6,725 nucleotides of DNA from Candidatus Moranbacteria bacterium CG_4_8_14_3_um_filter_41_13 (GCA_002782305.1 PFHN01000014.1:20472-27196); one strand, 5' to 3'; shown: positions 1 to 4,425, numbered from the stretch's first letter. Program-made: numbers and translations. The notes: a model not told the origin generated them from the sequence alone.

Positions 1-150
1 GAATAATAGAGAACCACAATTGAACAGGAAGGGGTCGAGAAACGGGAGTTGCCCGATTGTAGTGACCCAGACTTGTTCTGGGGCTAGAGGGCGGAAGCTC
101 TATAGAAATCCGCCAGCTGGCGGAGATGTGATATCCCGATCAACGGCTCA
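1..150. other. Structured non-coding stretch upstream of rpmG, unidentified
   Basis: No convincing gene is visible. One forward frame is open from base 2 to about 155, but the peptide resembles no family I recognise and looks like translated hairpin sequence. The DNA is rich in short inverted repeats: GGGTC 32-36 with GACCC 64-68 enclosing CGGG 43-46/CCCG 52-55; CCCAGA 66-71 with TCTGGG 77-82; TAGAG 85-89 with CTCTA 98-102; and the palindrome at 109-124. Several of these pairings exclude one another. It may be the 3' part of a structured RNA or leader that begins outside the window. I compared it by eye with SRP RNA, 5S rRNA, tmRNA and RNase P RNA and saw no match. Confidence 0.4.
109..124. 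repeat. Perfect 16-bp GC-rich palindrome
   Basis: TCCGCCAGCTGGCGGA reads the same on both strands and can form a 6-bp stem with an AGCT loop. No T-tract follows on either side, so it is not a clear intrinsic terminator. The TCCGCC half (109-114) can pair instead with GGCGGA at 90-95. From memory, CCGCC...GGCGG palindromes of this kind are scattered between genes in many CPR genomes; that needs a genome-wide count. Confidence 0.6.
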
Positions 151-153
151 GTG

Positions 154-182
154 TTGACGAATATGATATTTTCTAGTAGAGT
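154..182 (+). promoter_or_regulatory. Sigma70-type promoter for rpmG
   Basis: A -35 box TTGACG (154-159) lies 17 bp from a -10-like TAGAGT (177-182), predicting a start near 189 and a leader of about 30 nt before ATG 220. The -35 is close to consensus and the -10 is weak. An alternative -10, TATAAA at 182-187, has a poor 22-bp spacer. Confidence 0.5.
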
Positions 183-219
183 ATAAAAGCTTTGTAAACA
201 TCTAGTAATCGACAGGAAT

Positions 220-381
220 ATGGGACAGATAAAAGATACCATGGTAAAGCTGAAGTGCTCTTTGTGTGGTCGTATCACGCACTACACCAAGCGCAACAAG
301 AAAAAAGTGAAAGAAAAGCTTGCACTCTCGAAATATTGTCGTTTTTGCAAGAAGAATTCTCCTCATGCTGAAAGCAAATAG
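220..381 (+). CDS. rpmG: 50S ribosomal protein L33 (bL33)
   Basis: The 53-residue product is a small basic zinc-ribbon protein of the large ribosomal subunit, near the E-site/L1-stalk region. Two CxxC pairs, CSLC (residues 13-16) and CRFC (40-43), mark the zinc-binding C+ form of L33. Between them is the characteristic YTKRNKKK stretch (22-29). The usual length is about 50-55 residues. Two in-frame ATGs are possible, at 220 and 241. I chose 220 because it gives MGQIKDTMVKLKC, which resembles the MSQ...(V/I)KLKC opening I recall for CPR L33 proteins. Neither start has a well-spaced Shine-Dalgarno; AGGA at 214-217 is too close to 220. The gene has its own promoter and terminator and is followed by tRNA-Trp. 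Identity is secure; the exact start is less so. Confidence 0.9.
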   Translation: MGQIKDTMVKLKCSLCGRITHYTKRNKKKVKEKLALSKYCRFCKKNSPHAESK

Positions 382-400
382 ATTCTTCTGACTCTTCTTT

Positions 401-439
401 CCGCCTCCGCCGTTGACTGGCGGGTGGCGGTTTTGTTTT
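401..439 (+). terminator. Intrinsic terminator of rpmG
   Basis: CCGCC-T-CCGCC (401-411) pairs with GGCGG-GT-GGCGG (419-430) around a short loop, giving a very GC-rich stem followed by TTTTGTTTT (431-439). It begins 19 bp after the rpmG stop codon. The T-tract also supplies the -35 box of the tRNA-Trp promoter. Confidence 0.85.
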
Positions 440-461
440 ATTGAGAAACATATTGTATAGT
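433..461 (+). promoter_or_regulatory. Promoter for tRNA-Trp
   Basis: TTGTTT (433-438) and TATAGT (456-461) are separated by exactly 17 bp, with TG just before the -10. The predicted start is near 468, a few bases before the mature tRNA 5' end at 472. The -35 lies inside the rpmG terminator T-tract. Confidence 0.5.
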
Positions 462-471
462 GAGAAAGTAC

Positions 472-542
472 GGGGGTGTCGTATAATGGTAGTACAACGG
501 TCTCCAAAACCGTTTGCGTGGGTTCGATTCCTACCACCCCTG
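472..542 (+). tRNA. tRNA-Trp (anticodon CCA)
   Basis: This is a full cloverleaf. The acceptor is 472-478 with 535-541, whose first pair is G·U. The D-stem is GTA 481-483/TAC 493-495, the anticodon stem ACGGT 497-501/ACCGT 509-513, and the loop CTCCAAA has CCA at 504-506, reading UGG. The variable loop is 514-517, and the T-arm GTGGG/CCTAC (518-522/530-534) has loop TTCGATT. The discriminator is G542, as expected for bacterial tRNA-Trp. CTA follows rather than CCA, so the 3' end must be added by tRNA nucleotidyltransferase. rpmG lies just upstream, recalling the common rpmG-trnW-secE-nusG arrangement, but secE and nusG do not follow here. The last 17 bases of the gene recur 144 bp downstream. 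Confidence 0.95.
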
Positions 543-550
543 CTAAGAAA
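526..550 (+). repeat. Direct repeat copy 1, within the tRNA-Trp 3' end
   Basis: These 25 bases cover the end of the T-loop, the 3' T-stem, the 3' acceptor strand, the discriminator and 8 bases beyond. They are repeated exactly at 670-694, a 144-bp offset. Identity stops at both edges (C525/G669 and T551/A695). A tRNA 3' end repeated downstream in direct orientation is the classic form of an integration attachment-site pair. Confidence 0.85.
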
Positions 551-579
551 TTTTTTCATAGTTATTATGAAATTTCTTT
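547..579 (+). terminator. AT-rich hairpin after tRNA-Trp, possible terminator
   Basis: GAAATTT 547-553 pairs with AAATTTC 570-576 and TTTCATA 554-560 pairs with TATGAAA 566-572; the two halves are offset, so the fold holds about 11 pairs with a 3-nt bulge and the loop GTTAT (561-565). It is followed by TTTG only. It lies directly behind the tRNA and may define or protect the precursor 3' end. The low GC content and short T-tract make it a weak intrinsic terminator. Confidence 0.4.
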
Positions 580-681
580 GTGGTTCGTAGGGATCGAAGG
601 GCGTGAGTAGAAAGCGAGCGAGTACAGCTTTCTGTGTGTAGCGCCCCGGCTCCACGTCGGAGAGTGGAGGATTCCTACCAC
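580..681. other. Predicted three-way-junction element next to tRNA-Trp
   Basis: No gene is visible here, but the segment folds compactly by hand. P1 is GTAGGGATC 587-595 with GATTCCTAC 670-678 (9 pairs, one G·U), extended by GTG 580-582/CAC 679-681 across a 4-nt bulge. P2 is GGGCG 599-603/CGCCC 642-646, continuing after an internal loop as GAAAGC 610-615/GCTTTC 627-632 with an 11-nt loop. P3 is CTCCAC 650-655/GTGGAG 664-669 with loop GTCGGAGA, stacking directly on P1. The 3' strand of P1 is the duplicated tRNA-Trp sequence. The 5' strand is an inverted near-copy (11 of 12) of the tRNA T-arm region at 523-534. It is not a tRNA, since there is no D-arm, anticodon arm or TTC-type T-loop. It may be a small RNA or a palindromic mobile-element remnant. 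Confidence 0.5.
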
Positions 682-694
682 CCCTGCTAAGAAA
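670..694 (+). repeat. Direct repeat copy 2 of the tRNA-Trp 3' end
   Basis: This is an exact 25-bp match to 526-550 without the rest of the tRNA, so it cannot encode a functional tRNA. The two copies bracket 119 bp with no integrase or other gene. It ends 28 bp before the start codon of the flavoprotein gene. Confidence 0.85.
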
Positions 695-707
695 ATCATT
701 GTATTTT

Positions 708-713
708 TATAAA
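708..713 (+). promoter_or_regulatory. Possible -10 box of the flavoprotein gene
   Basis: TATAAA lies 9 bases before ATG 723, which would place the transcript start only a few bases upstream of the start codon (leaderless or nearly so). No good -35 is found 17 bp upstream (TGCTAA at 685-690). The gene might instead be read through from tRNA-Trp. Confidence 0.25.
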
Positions 714-722
714 TAAAAAAAA

Positions 723-2090
723 ATGAAAAAAATAATTTCTATAGGTTGTGGTGGAGCAGGGATGTTTAGTGGTATTGTTGCCTCTCAATTACGGAAAGGG
801 AAATTTGAGGCGATTGCTTTTGCTGATGAACCTGATATCTATTGTCGTTGTACCACTCCGTATGTGCTGACTGGTGAGGCGCACCTCGCTGATGCTATTC
901 AACCTGATAGTATGGCGAGCGATTATGGTGTGAAAGTGGTACACGAAAAAGCTGTGAAAATAAATACAGATACGCAGGAGGTATATACCGATCAGGGCAA
1001 TGTTTTTTCTTATGATGACCTTGTAATTGCTACTGGAGCTTCGCCTGTGAAATTACCGATTCCAGGTATTGATGGTGAACATATTTTTACCGTACGTACG
1101 AGTAAAAATACAGAAGATATACAGAAATATATCGCCACCGCTAAAAGCGCTGTGGTCATTGGTGCAGGGGTGATTGGAATGGAAATGGCTGGAGCACTGA
1201 GGAATCATGGTTTGGATGTGAGTTTGGTAGAATATCAATCATCTATTTCTTCAGCAATCGCTGATACGGAATTCGCAGAAAAAATCATGGAGCTTTTTCA
1301 TGAGAGTAGTGTTGCTACCTTTTTTGAGTACGGTGTTACAGAAATAAAAGAAGATGCATCAGGGAAGAAAGAAGTTTTAATTAGACATGACACCGAAGTA
1401 CGGAGTCTTTTTGCTGATATTGTCATTGTGGCAGTTGGAATAAAACCGAATCTGGATATCATCGCAGGCACTGATATAGAATCTACGAAACAGGGTATCG
1501 TAGTCGATAATAAAATGAGGACAAATATTCCTCATGTGTATGCATGTGGTGATTGCGCCGTGCCTCTGTCTGCAGTGACAGGAGAGTTTGAACCAAGTGC
1601 ACTTGCCAGTAGTGCTATTCAGCAGGCGAAAATTGTTGGGTTTCAAATCGCTGGTTTCCCAATCAAATATAATGGTTCCACCAGAGCTTTTGCTTTTCAA
1701 ACACTGGGTAAAGAATATGCTGGGGTTGGTCTCACAGAGATAGAGGCACGCAAAAAGTTTCGATGGGTTGTTACAGGGACAGCTTCCACAACAGATGTAT
1801 ACAAGGATCTTATAAGAGCAAAGAGTTTGCAAGTGAAACTTATCTTTGCAGGACCGAAGATGCGTTTGGTCGGATACGAAGCCTTTGGGAATGGTGTCAT
1901 AGCCTCAACAGAACTCGCAAGTTTTGTTATTGGACTGAGACTGAGTATTTTATCTCTAATGAAGTTTAATTATATTTCACATCCAAGTATGACGCCCTGG
2001 CCATTTATGAATCCAATGATTATGGCTTCAGAAGAGGCTATGGGGAAAGTAATGGAAAAGATGAAAGGGTTGCTAAAATGGTGGAAATGA
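723..2090 (+). CDS. FAD/NAD(P)-dependent oxidoreductase, CoA-disulfide reductase/NADH oxidase-like
   Basis: The 455-residue product has the full length of the single-cysteine pyridine-nucleotide-disulfide reductase group (CoA-disulfide reductase, NADH oxidase, NADH peroxidase). The FAD fold opens with GCGGAG (residues 8-13), and ATG (103-105) and the second FAD motif VYACGD (272-277) follow. The NAD domain has GAGVIG (147-152) and an acid, E170, at the end of its second strand, which favours NADH over NADPH. The redox site is CRCTTPY (41-47): C43 sits in the family's CxxPY position, and C41 makes it an unusual CxC. The C-terminal third is the dimerisation domain. Likely roles are reducing CoA or other low-molecular-weight disulfides, polysulfide or oxygen; the sequence does not decide which. 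The A-rich start has no Shine-Dalgarno. It is flanked by tRNA genes and looks monocistronic. Confidence 0.88.
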   Translation: MKKIISIGCGGAGMFSGIVASQLRKGKFEAIAFADEPDIYCRCTTPYVLTGEAHLADAIQPDSMASDYGVKVVHEKAVKINTDTQEVYTDQGNVFSYDDLVIATGASPVKLPIPGIDGEHIFTVRTSKNTEDIQKYIATAKSAVVIGAGVIGMEMAGALRNHGLDVSLVEYQSSISSAIADTEFAEKIMELFHESSVATFFEYGVTEIKEDASGKKEVLIRHDTEVRSLFADIVIVAVGIKPNLDIIAGTDIESTKQGIVVDNKMRTNIPHVYACGDCAVPLSAVTGEFEPSALASSAIQQAKIVGFQIAGFPIKYNGSTRAFAFQTLGKEYAGVGLTEIEARKKFRWVVTGTASTTDVYKDLIRAKSLQVKLIFAGPKMRLVGYEAFGNGVIASTELASFVIGLRLSILSLMKFNYISHPSMTPWPFMNPMIMASEEAMGKVMEKMKGLLKWWK

Positions 2091-2099
2091 GTGTACAAT
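2070..2099 (+). promoter_or_regulatory. Promoter for tRNA-Glu
   Basis: TTGCTA (2070-2075) and TACAAT (2094-2099) are 18 bp apart, giving a start near 2106, just before the tRNA at 2110. The -35 is inside the last codons of the flavoprotein gene. Confidence 0.5.
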
Positions 2100-2109
2100 A
2101 GTTTTTTCA

Positions 2110-2180
2110 GGCCCTATCGTCTATCGGTAGGACACCAGGTTCTCATCCTGGTAAGAGGGGTTCGACTCCCCTTAGGGCTA
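2110..2180 (+). tRNA. tRNA-Glu (anticodon CTC)
   Basis: This is a full cloverleaf. The acceptor is GGCCCTA 2110-2116 with TAGGGCT 2173-2179, whose first pair is G·U. The D-stem is GTC 2119-2121/GAC 2131-2133. The anticodon stem is CCAGG 2135-2139/CCTGG 2147-2151, with loop TTCTCAT and anticodon CTC at 2142-2144, reading GAG. The T-arm is AGGGG/CCCCT (2156-2160/2168-2172) with loop TTCGACT. The discriminator is A2180, whereas G73 is common in bacterial tRNA-Glu. The CCA end is not encoded (CAG follows). Most genomes also carry a UUC isoacceptor, which would have to lie outside this window. Confidence 0.93.
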
Positions 2181-2244
2181 CAGATCTGAACCAAAGGACA
2201 TGTATACTTAAAAGGAAGATCTCTTGTCCGTATCTTTAATACTC

Positions 2245-2296
2245 CGGAAATTGAGCTTCTTTCAGGGAAATTTTTGAAGAAAGCTTCTAATTTCCG
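2245..2296. repeat. Inverted repeat downstream of tRNA-Glu
   Basis: CGGAAATT (2245-2252) pairs exactly with AATTTCCG (2289-2296). Inside it AGCTT 2254-2258 pairs with AAGCT 2281-2285, and TTC 2261-2263 with GAA 2276-2278, leaving a 12-nt loop. There is no T-tract after the stem on the + strand, so it is not a standard terminator for tRNA-Glu. Confidence 0.5.
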
Positions 2297-2434
2297 CCCA
2301 CCCTTGCTTTCCTGATTCTTCCTATCACCGTAAGATTTCGTTTTCCATTTTACAAAAAGTGCCACTTTTGAAATTTGTGCCTGACGCTCCTGCTCATTCG
2401 TGTGCAAAACATTCGCCCATTCATTTGATTACAT

Positions 2435-2463
2435 TTGTATTCTCGCCAATTTCATACTACAAT
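2435..2463 (+). promoter_or_regulatory. Promoter pointing toward the inverted repeat and lemA
   Basis: TTGTAT (2435-2440) and TACAAT (2458-2463) have exactly 17 bp between them, the best-matched promoter in this gap. Transcription would start near 2470, 12 bases before the large inverted repeat and about 260 bases before the lemA start codon. It could drive the lemA operon with a long structured leader, or a separate short RNA. Confidence 0.5.
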
Positions 2464-2481
2464 TATACGTAAGAATAGACA

Positions 2482-2686
2482 GCGTTATTTATATACTCCT
2501 TTCTTCCTTTCAGTTTTCTTTTCGGAGACTTGTTTTCCTGAAGCAGGCATGCCTGCCTGCCAGTAGGCAGGGTTTTTGCTTCTGAGAAGCAAAAAGAGCG
2601 AATGGAAAACAGGAATGAGTAAAACGGGCTTCGGTGAGCGAGTGTGCTCCGAAAAGAAAATCGAAAGGAATAATTATAAATAACGC
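2482..2686. repeat. Large imperfect inverted repeat with nested palindromes
   Basis: The left arm 2482-2527 pairs with the right arm 2647-2686. GCGTTATTTATA (2482-2493) is matched perfectly by 2675-2686. After a 6-nt bulge, 2504-2511 pairs with 2663-2670, and then 2514-2527 with 2647-2660 in 14 unbroken pairs. Further in, TGTTTTCC 2531-2538 pairs with GGAAAACA 2604-2611. The middle contains the palindrome GCAGGCATGCCTGC (2543-2556), a CCTGCC/GGCAGG hairpin (2556-2571), a 10-bp stem (2573-2582/2586-2595) and GAGC/GCTC (2636-2639/2646-2649). No reading frame of interest lies inside and no clear target-site duplication flanks it. The form fits a miniature inverted-repeat (MITE-like) element or a branched leader RNA. 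Confidence 0.7.
2552..2577 (+). terminator. Terminator-like hairpin inside the lemA leader
   Basis: CCTGCCT (2552-2558) pairs with AGGCAGG (2565-2571), followed by GTTTTT (2572-2577). If transcription starts near 2470 this would end an RNA of about 108 nt, before the right arm of the large inverted repeat is made. An overlapping palindrome at 2543-2556 competes for the left strand, so termination could be conditional. Confidence 0.4.
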
Positions 2687-2728
2687 TCTGGAATCTAACA
2701 AATTAGATTAATAATTAATGATAAAATT

Positions 2729-3289
2729 ATGCAAAAAACGTTAGTAGTCTTAGTAACTGTAGTTGTTATTGTAGGAGGCTATGTTTGGCTAACTTATAAT
2801 AGACTAATAACCACGAACGAAACCATTAGTAGTCAATGGGCACAAGTGGAAACCCAATATCAACGCCGTTTTGATTTGATTCCCAGTCTCGTGGAGTCAG
2901 TCAAGGGAGTCATGATTCAAGAACAGAAAATATTCGGTGAGTTGGCGGAGGCCAGAGCTCATTATGCAGGGGCAGGAAGTTCCAATCAAAAAGCAGAAGC
3001 CGCTACGCAGGTAGAAGGTTCATTTGCAAGGCTTTTGGCAATTATGGAAAATTATCCACAATTAAAATCATATGAAAATGTACAAACTCTCATGGCACAA
3101 TTGGAGGGTACGGAAAATAGAATTAGTGTTGAAAGGAAAAGATATAATGACTCAGTTAAAGATTTTAATGTGATGATTAAGAGGATTCCTGCGAAATGGA
3201 TTGCTTCCTCTCTTGGATTCTCGGAAAAGGATTATTTCGAAGCAATGAAGGGATCGGAAAACGCTCCAAAAGTTAATCTGCAAAACTAA
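2729..3289 (+). CDS. lemA: LemA family protein
   Basis: The 186-residue product matches the LemA family, membrane-anchored helical proteins whose biochemical role is not settled. One N-terminal membrane segment (about residues 4-20) is followed by a long helical domain. Family signatures are YN (23-24), W37 and QYQRRFDLIPSLV (43-55), then ENYPQLKS (107-114) and LEGTENRISVERKRYN (125-140). The N-in topology of the family would put most of the protein outside the membrane. The ATG at 2729 gives the expected length and membrane anchor; an ATG at 2718 is out of frame. No Shine-Dalgarno is visible. The stop codon overlaps the next start (TAATG at 3287-3291), implying translational coupling with the TPM-domain gene. 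LemA-TPM gene pairs are common in bacteria, so joint action in envelope maintenance is likely. Confidence 0.93.
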   Translation: MQKTLVVLVTVVVIVGGYVWLTYNRLITTNETISSQWAQVETQYQRRFDLIPSLVESVKGVMIQEQKIFGELAEARAHYAGAGSSNQKAEAATQVEGSFARLLAIMENYPQLKSYENVQTLMAQLEGTENRISVERKRYNDSVKDFNVMIKRIPAKWIASSLGFSEKDYFEAMKGSENAPKVNLQN

Positions 3290-4170
3290 TGAATAGAATT
3301 TTTCGAACCATAGAACTTTTATTGTTTTTGTTTTTTACACTTACTCTTTCAGTAAGCGCTTATTACAACCCAGGAAATTCAACTGGATTCGTTAATGATT
3401 ACGCAGGCATATTGAGCGTGGAACAAAAACAAGTACTCGAAAATAAGCTTTCACAATTTAAAGAGAGTTCTAATAATGAAATTTCTCTTGTAACCATTCC
3501 AAATCTACAAGGCGACACGATTGAAAATTTTGCAGTCGAGCTTTTCAAGCAATGGGGCATTGGCGAAGAAGTAAAAGATAATGGCGTTTTAATTTTAGTT
3601 GCACTTCAAGACAAACAAATGAGAATAGAAGTTGGATATGGTTTGGAAGGTGCACTTACGGATGCTCAATCAAGTTGGATTATTAACGATATAATGAAGC
3701 CAGCGTTTAGAGCAGATAATTATTATCAAGGAATTGATGGGGCAGTTAGTAGAATAATTTCTGCAACAGATGGAGGATATATTCCGTCGGATAATATTGC
3801 CGAAACGACCATAAAAGATGCTTCAAATGATGATGGGATTCTAAAGGGTATTGTCTTTGGTCTTTTTGCTTTCCTCTATCTTTTGGGGATAAAACTGGGA
3901 CGGAGTAGATCTTATTGGGTAGGTGGTTTGATTGGAGCGATTATTGGAGTTACTATTGGATTCTTTTTGAAATCATTTAATGCAGGATTATGGTTTGTCA
4001 GTATTCTCGGGATATTAGGATTGATATTCGATTACATTTTTTCAAGAGCAATAAAGATCGGGAAAGGGAGGGACAGGTGGCTTAGTGACGGTTCTGGTGG
4101 AAGTAGAGGGGGCTTTGGAGGATTTGGTGGCGGAAGTTCTGGTGGGGGAGGCTCAAGTGGGAGCTGGTGA
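3289..4170 (+). CDS. TPM-domain (YgcG-like) membrane protein with Gly-rich tail
   Basis: The 293-residue product has a signal peptide (residues 1-24, likely cut after SVSA) and an extracytoplasmic TPM domain (about 34-157). It carries the family's FVNDYAGIL (34-42) and RIEVGYGLEGALTD (112-125) signatures. Two or three membrane segments follow (about 184-200, 207-227, 232-249). The short tail is almost only Gly and Ser (268-292) and ends in Trp, as in YgcG-type proteins. TPM domains have been linked to acid phosphatase activity and photosystem II repair in chloroplasts, and their bacterial role is unclear. The start overlaps the lemA stop by one base, so the two are one operon. A terminator is not obvious downstream. 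Confidence 0.92.
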   Translation: MNRIFRTIELLLFLFFTLTLSVSAYYNPGNSTGFVNDYAGILSVEQKQVLENKLSQFKESSNNEISLVTIPNLQGDTIENFAVELFKQWGIGEEVKDNGVLILVALQDKQMRIEVGYGLEGALTDAQSSWIINDIMKPAFRADNYYQGIDGAVSRIISATDGGYIPSDNIAETTIKDASNDDGILKGIVFGLFAFLYLLGIKLGRSRSYWVGGLIGAIIGVTIGFFLKSFNAGLWFVSILGILGLIFDYIFSRAIKIGKGRDRWLSDGSGGSRGGFGGFGGGSSGGGGSSGSW

Positions 4171-4259
4171 TTTTCTAAACTTCTAATACAAATAAACGGA
4201 AACGCAAAAACAAAAAGAGTTTTGGTTATTATAGTTTATGGTGTTTACTGGAATGAGTG

Positions 4260-4302
4260 TAGTTTTTTATTTGACAGTACATTTTTAGTATTGCAAAAAC
4301 TA
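4260..4302. repeat. AT-rich inverted repeat in the spacer after the TPM gene
   Basis: TAGTTTTT (4260-4267) pairs with AAAAACTA (4295-4302), and inside it CAGTAC 4275-4280 pairs with GTATTG 4288-4293 (one G·U) around a 7-nt loop. It lies midway in the 255-bp gap 4171-4425, which otherwise shows only AT-rich sequence and a 20-codon frame (4307-4369). No strong intrinsic terminator is seen there. Confidence 0.35.
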
Positions 4303-4409
4303 AAAAATGAAAAGTAAAAGGAAGAACATTGTTTCCGTTTCGTTTTTTTTGTTATTATTCGGGAGTTGAACGAAAAAGAGGTCTAGAATTTTTTATGTTA
4401 CAATGGAAT

Positions 4410-4415
4410 TATAAT
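4410..4415 (+). promoter_or_regulatory. -10 box for the acidic-protein/exonuclease operon
   Basis: A consensus TATAAT lies 10 bases before ATG 4426, predicting a start about 4 bases ahead of the codon, so the mRNA would be nearly leaderless. The -35 position 17 bp upstream (4387-4392) is poor. A second possible -10, TACAAT at 4399-4404, would leave a short leader. Confidence 0.4.
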
Positions 4416-4425
4416 CTGTAAAAAT

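Larger units (their letters stand above)
2181..2728. other. Gene-free stretch rich in inverted repeats
   Basis: I see no gene on either strand in these 548 bases. A minus-strand reading frame (2407 down to 2114) runs into the antisense of tRNA-Glu and has no recognisable domain. The stretch holds a hairpin at 2245-2296, a small hairpin (AAAAGT 2355-2360/ACTTTT 2364-2369), a good promoter at 2435-2463, a large inverted repeat at 2482-2686 with nested GC-rich palindromes, and a hairpin AATCTAA 2692-2698/TTAGATT 2703-2709 just before lemA. It is probably a mix of lemA leader and palindromic repeat elements. Confidence 0.6.

Noticed and set aside
202..655. Two long minus-strand reading frames (202-537 and 275-655)
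   Set aside because: Both run antisense through rpmG and tRNA-Trp and contain the peptide pattern typical of translated antisense tRNA. They show no domain and conflict with the certain RNA and L33 genes.
2114..2407. 97-codon minus-strand frame in the gap after tRNA-Glu
   Set aside because: Its end is the antisense of tRNA-Glu, and the rest has no recognisable domain or ribosome site. A decayed gene cannot be excluded, but nothing positive supports one.
2400..2585. 61-codon + strand frame MCKTFAHS...
   Set aside because: It runs through the promoter and the inverted-repeat arm, and its end translates the GC-rich palindrome. This looks like a frame created by repeat sequence.
2573..2595. Perfect 10-bp stem TTTTTGCTTC/GAAGCAAAAA considered as a terminator
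   Set aside because: The T-run precedes and the A-run follows the stem on both strands, the reverse of an intrinsic terminator. It is treated as part of the large inverted repeat.
4081..4167. Gly/Ser-rich repetitive DNA at the end of the TPM gene considered as a tandem repeat
   Set aside because: The repetition follows from the Gly-Ser tail common in this protein family. There is no regular DNA unit.
4271..4276. Consensus -35 TTGACA in the spacer after the TPM gene
   Set aside because: No -10-like hexamer lies 15-19 bp downstream (CAAAAA at the 17-bp position), and it is inside an AT-rich hairpin, so it was not called a promoter.
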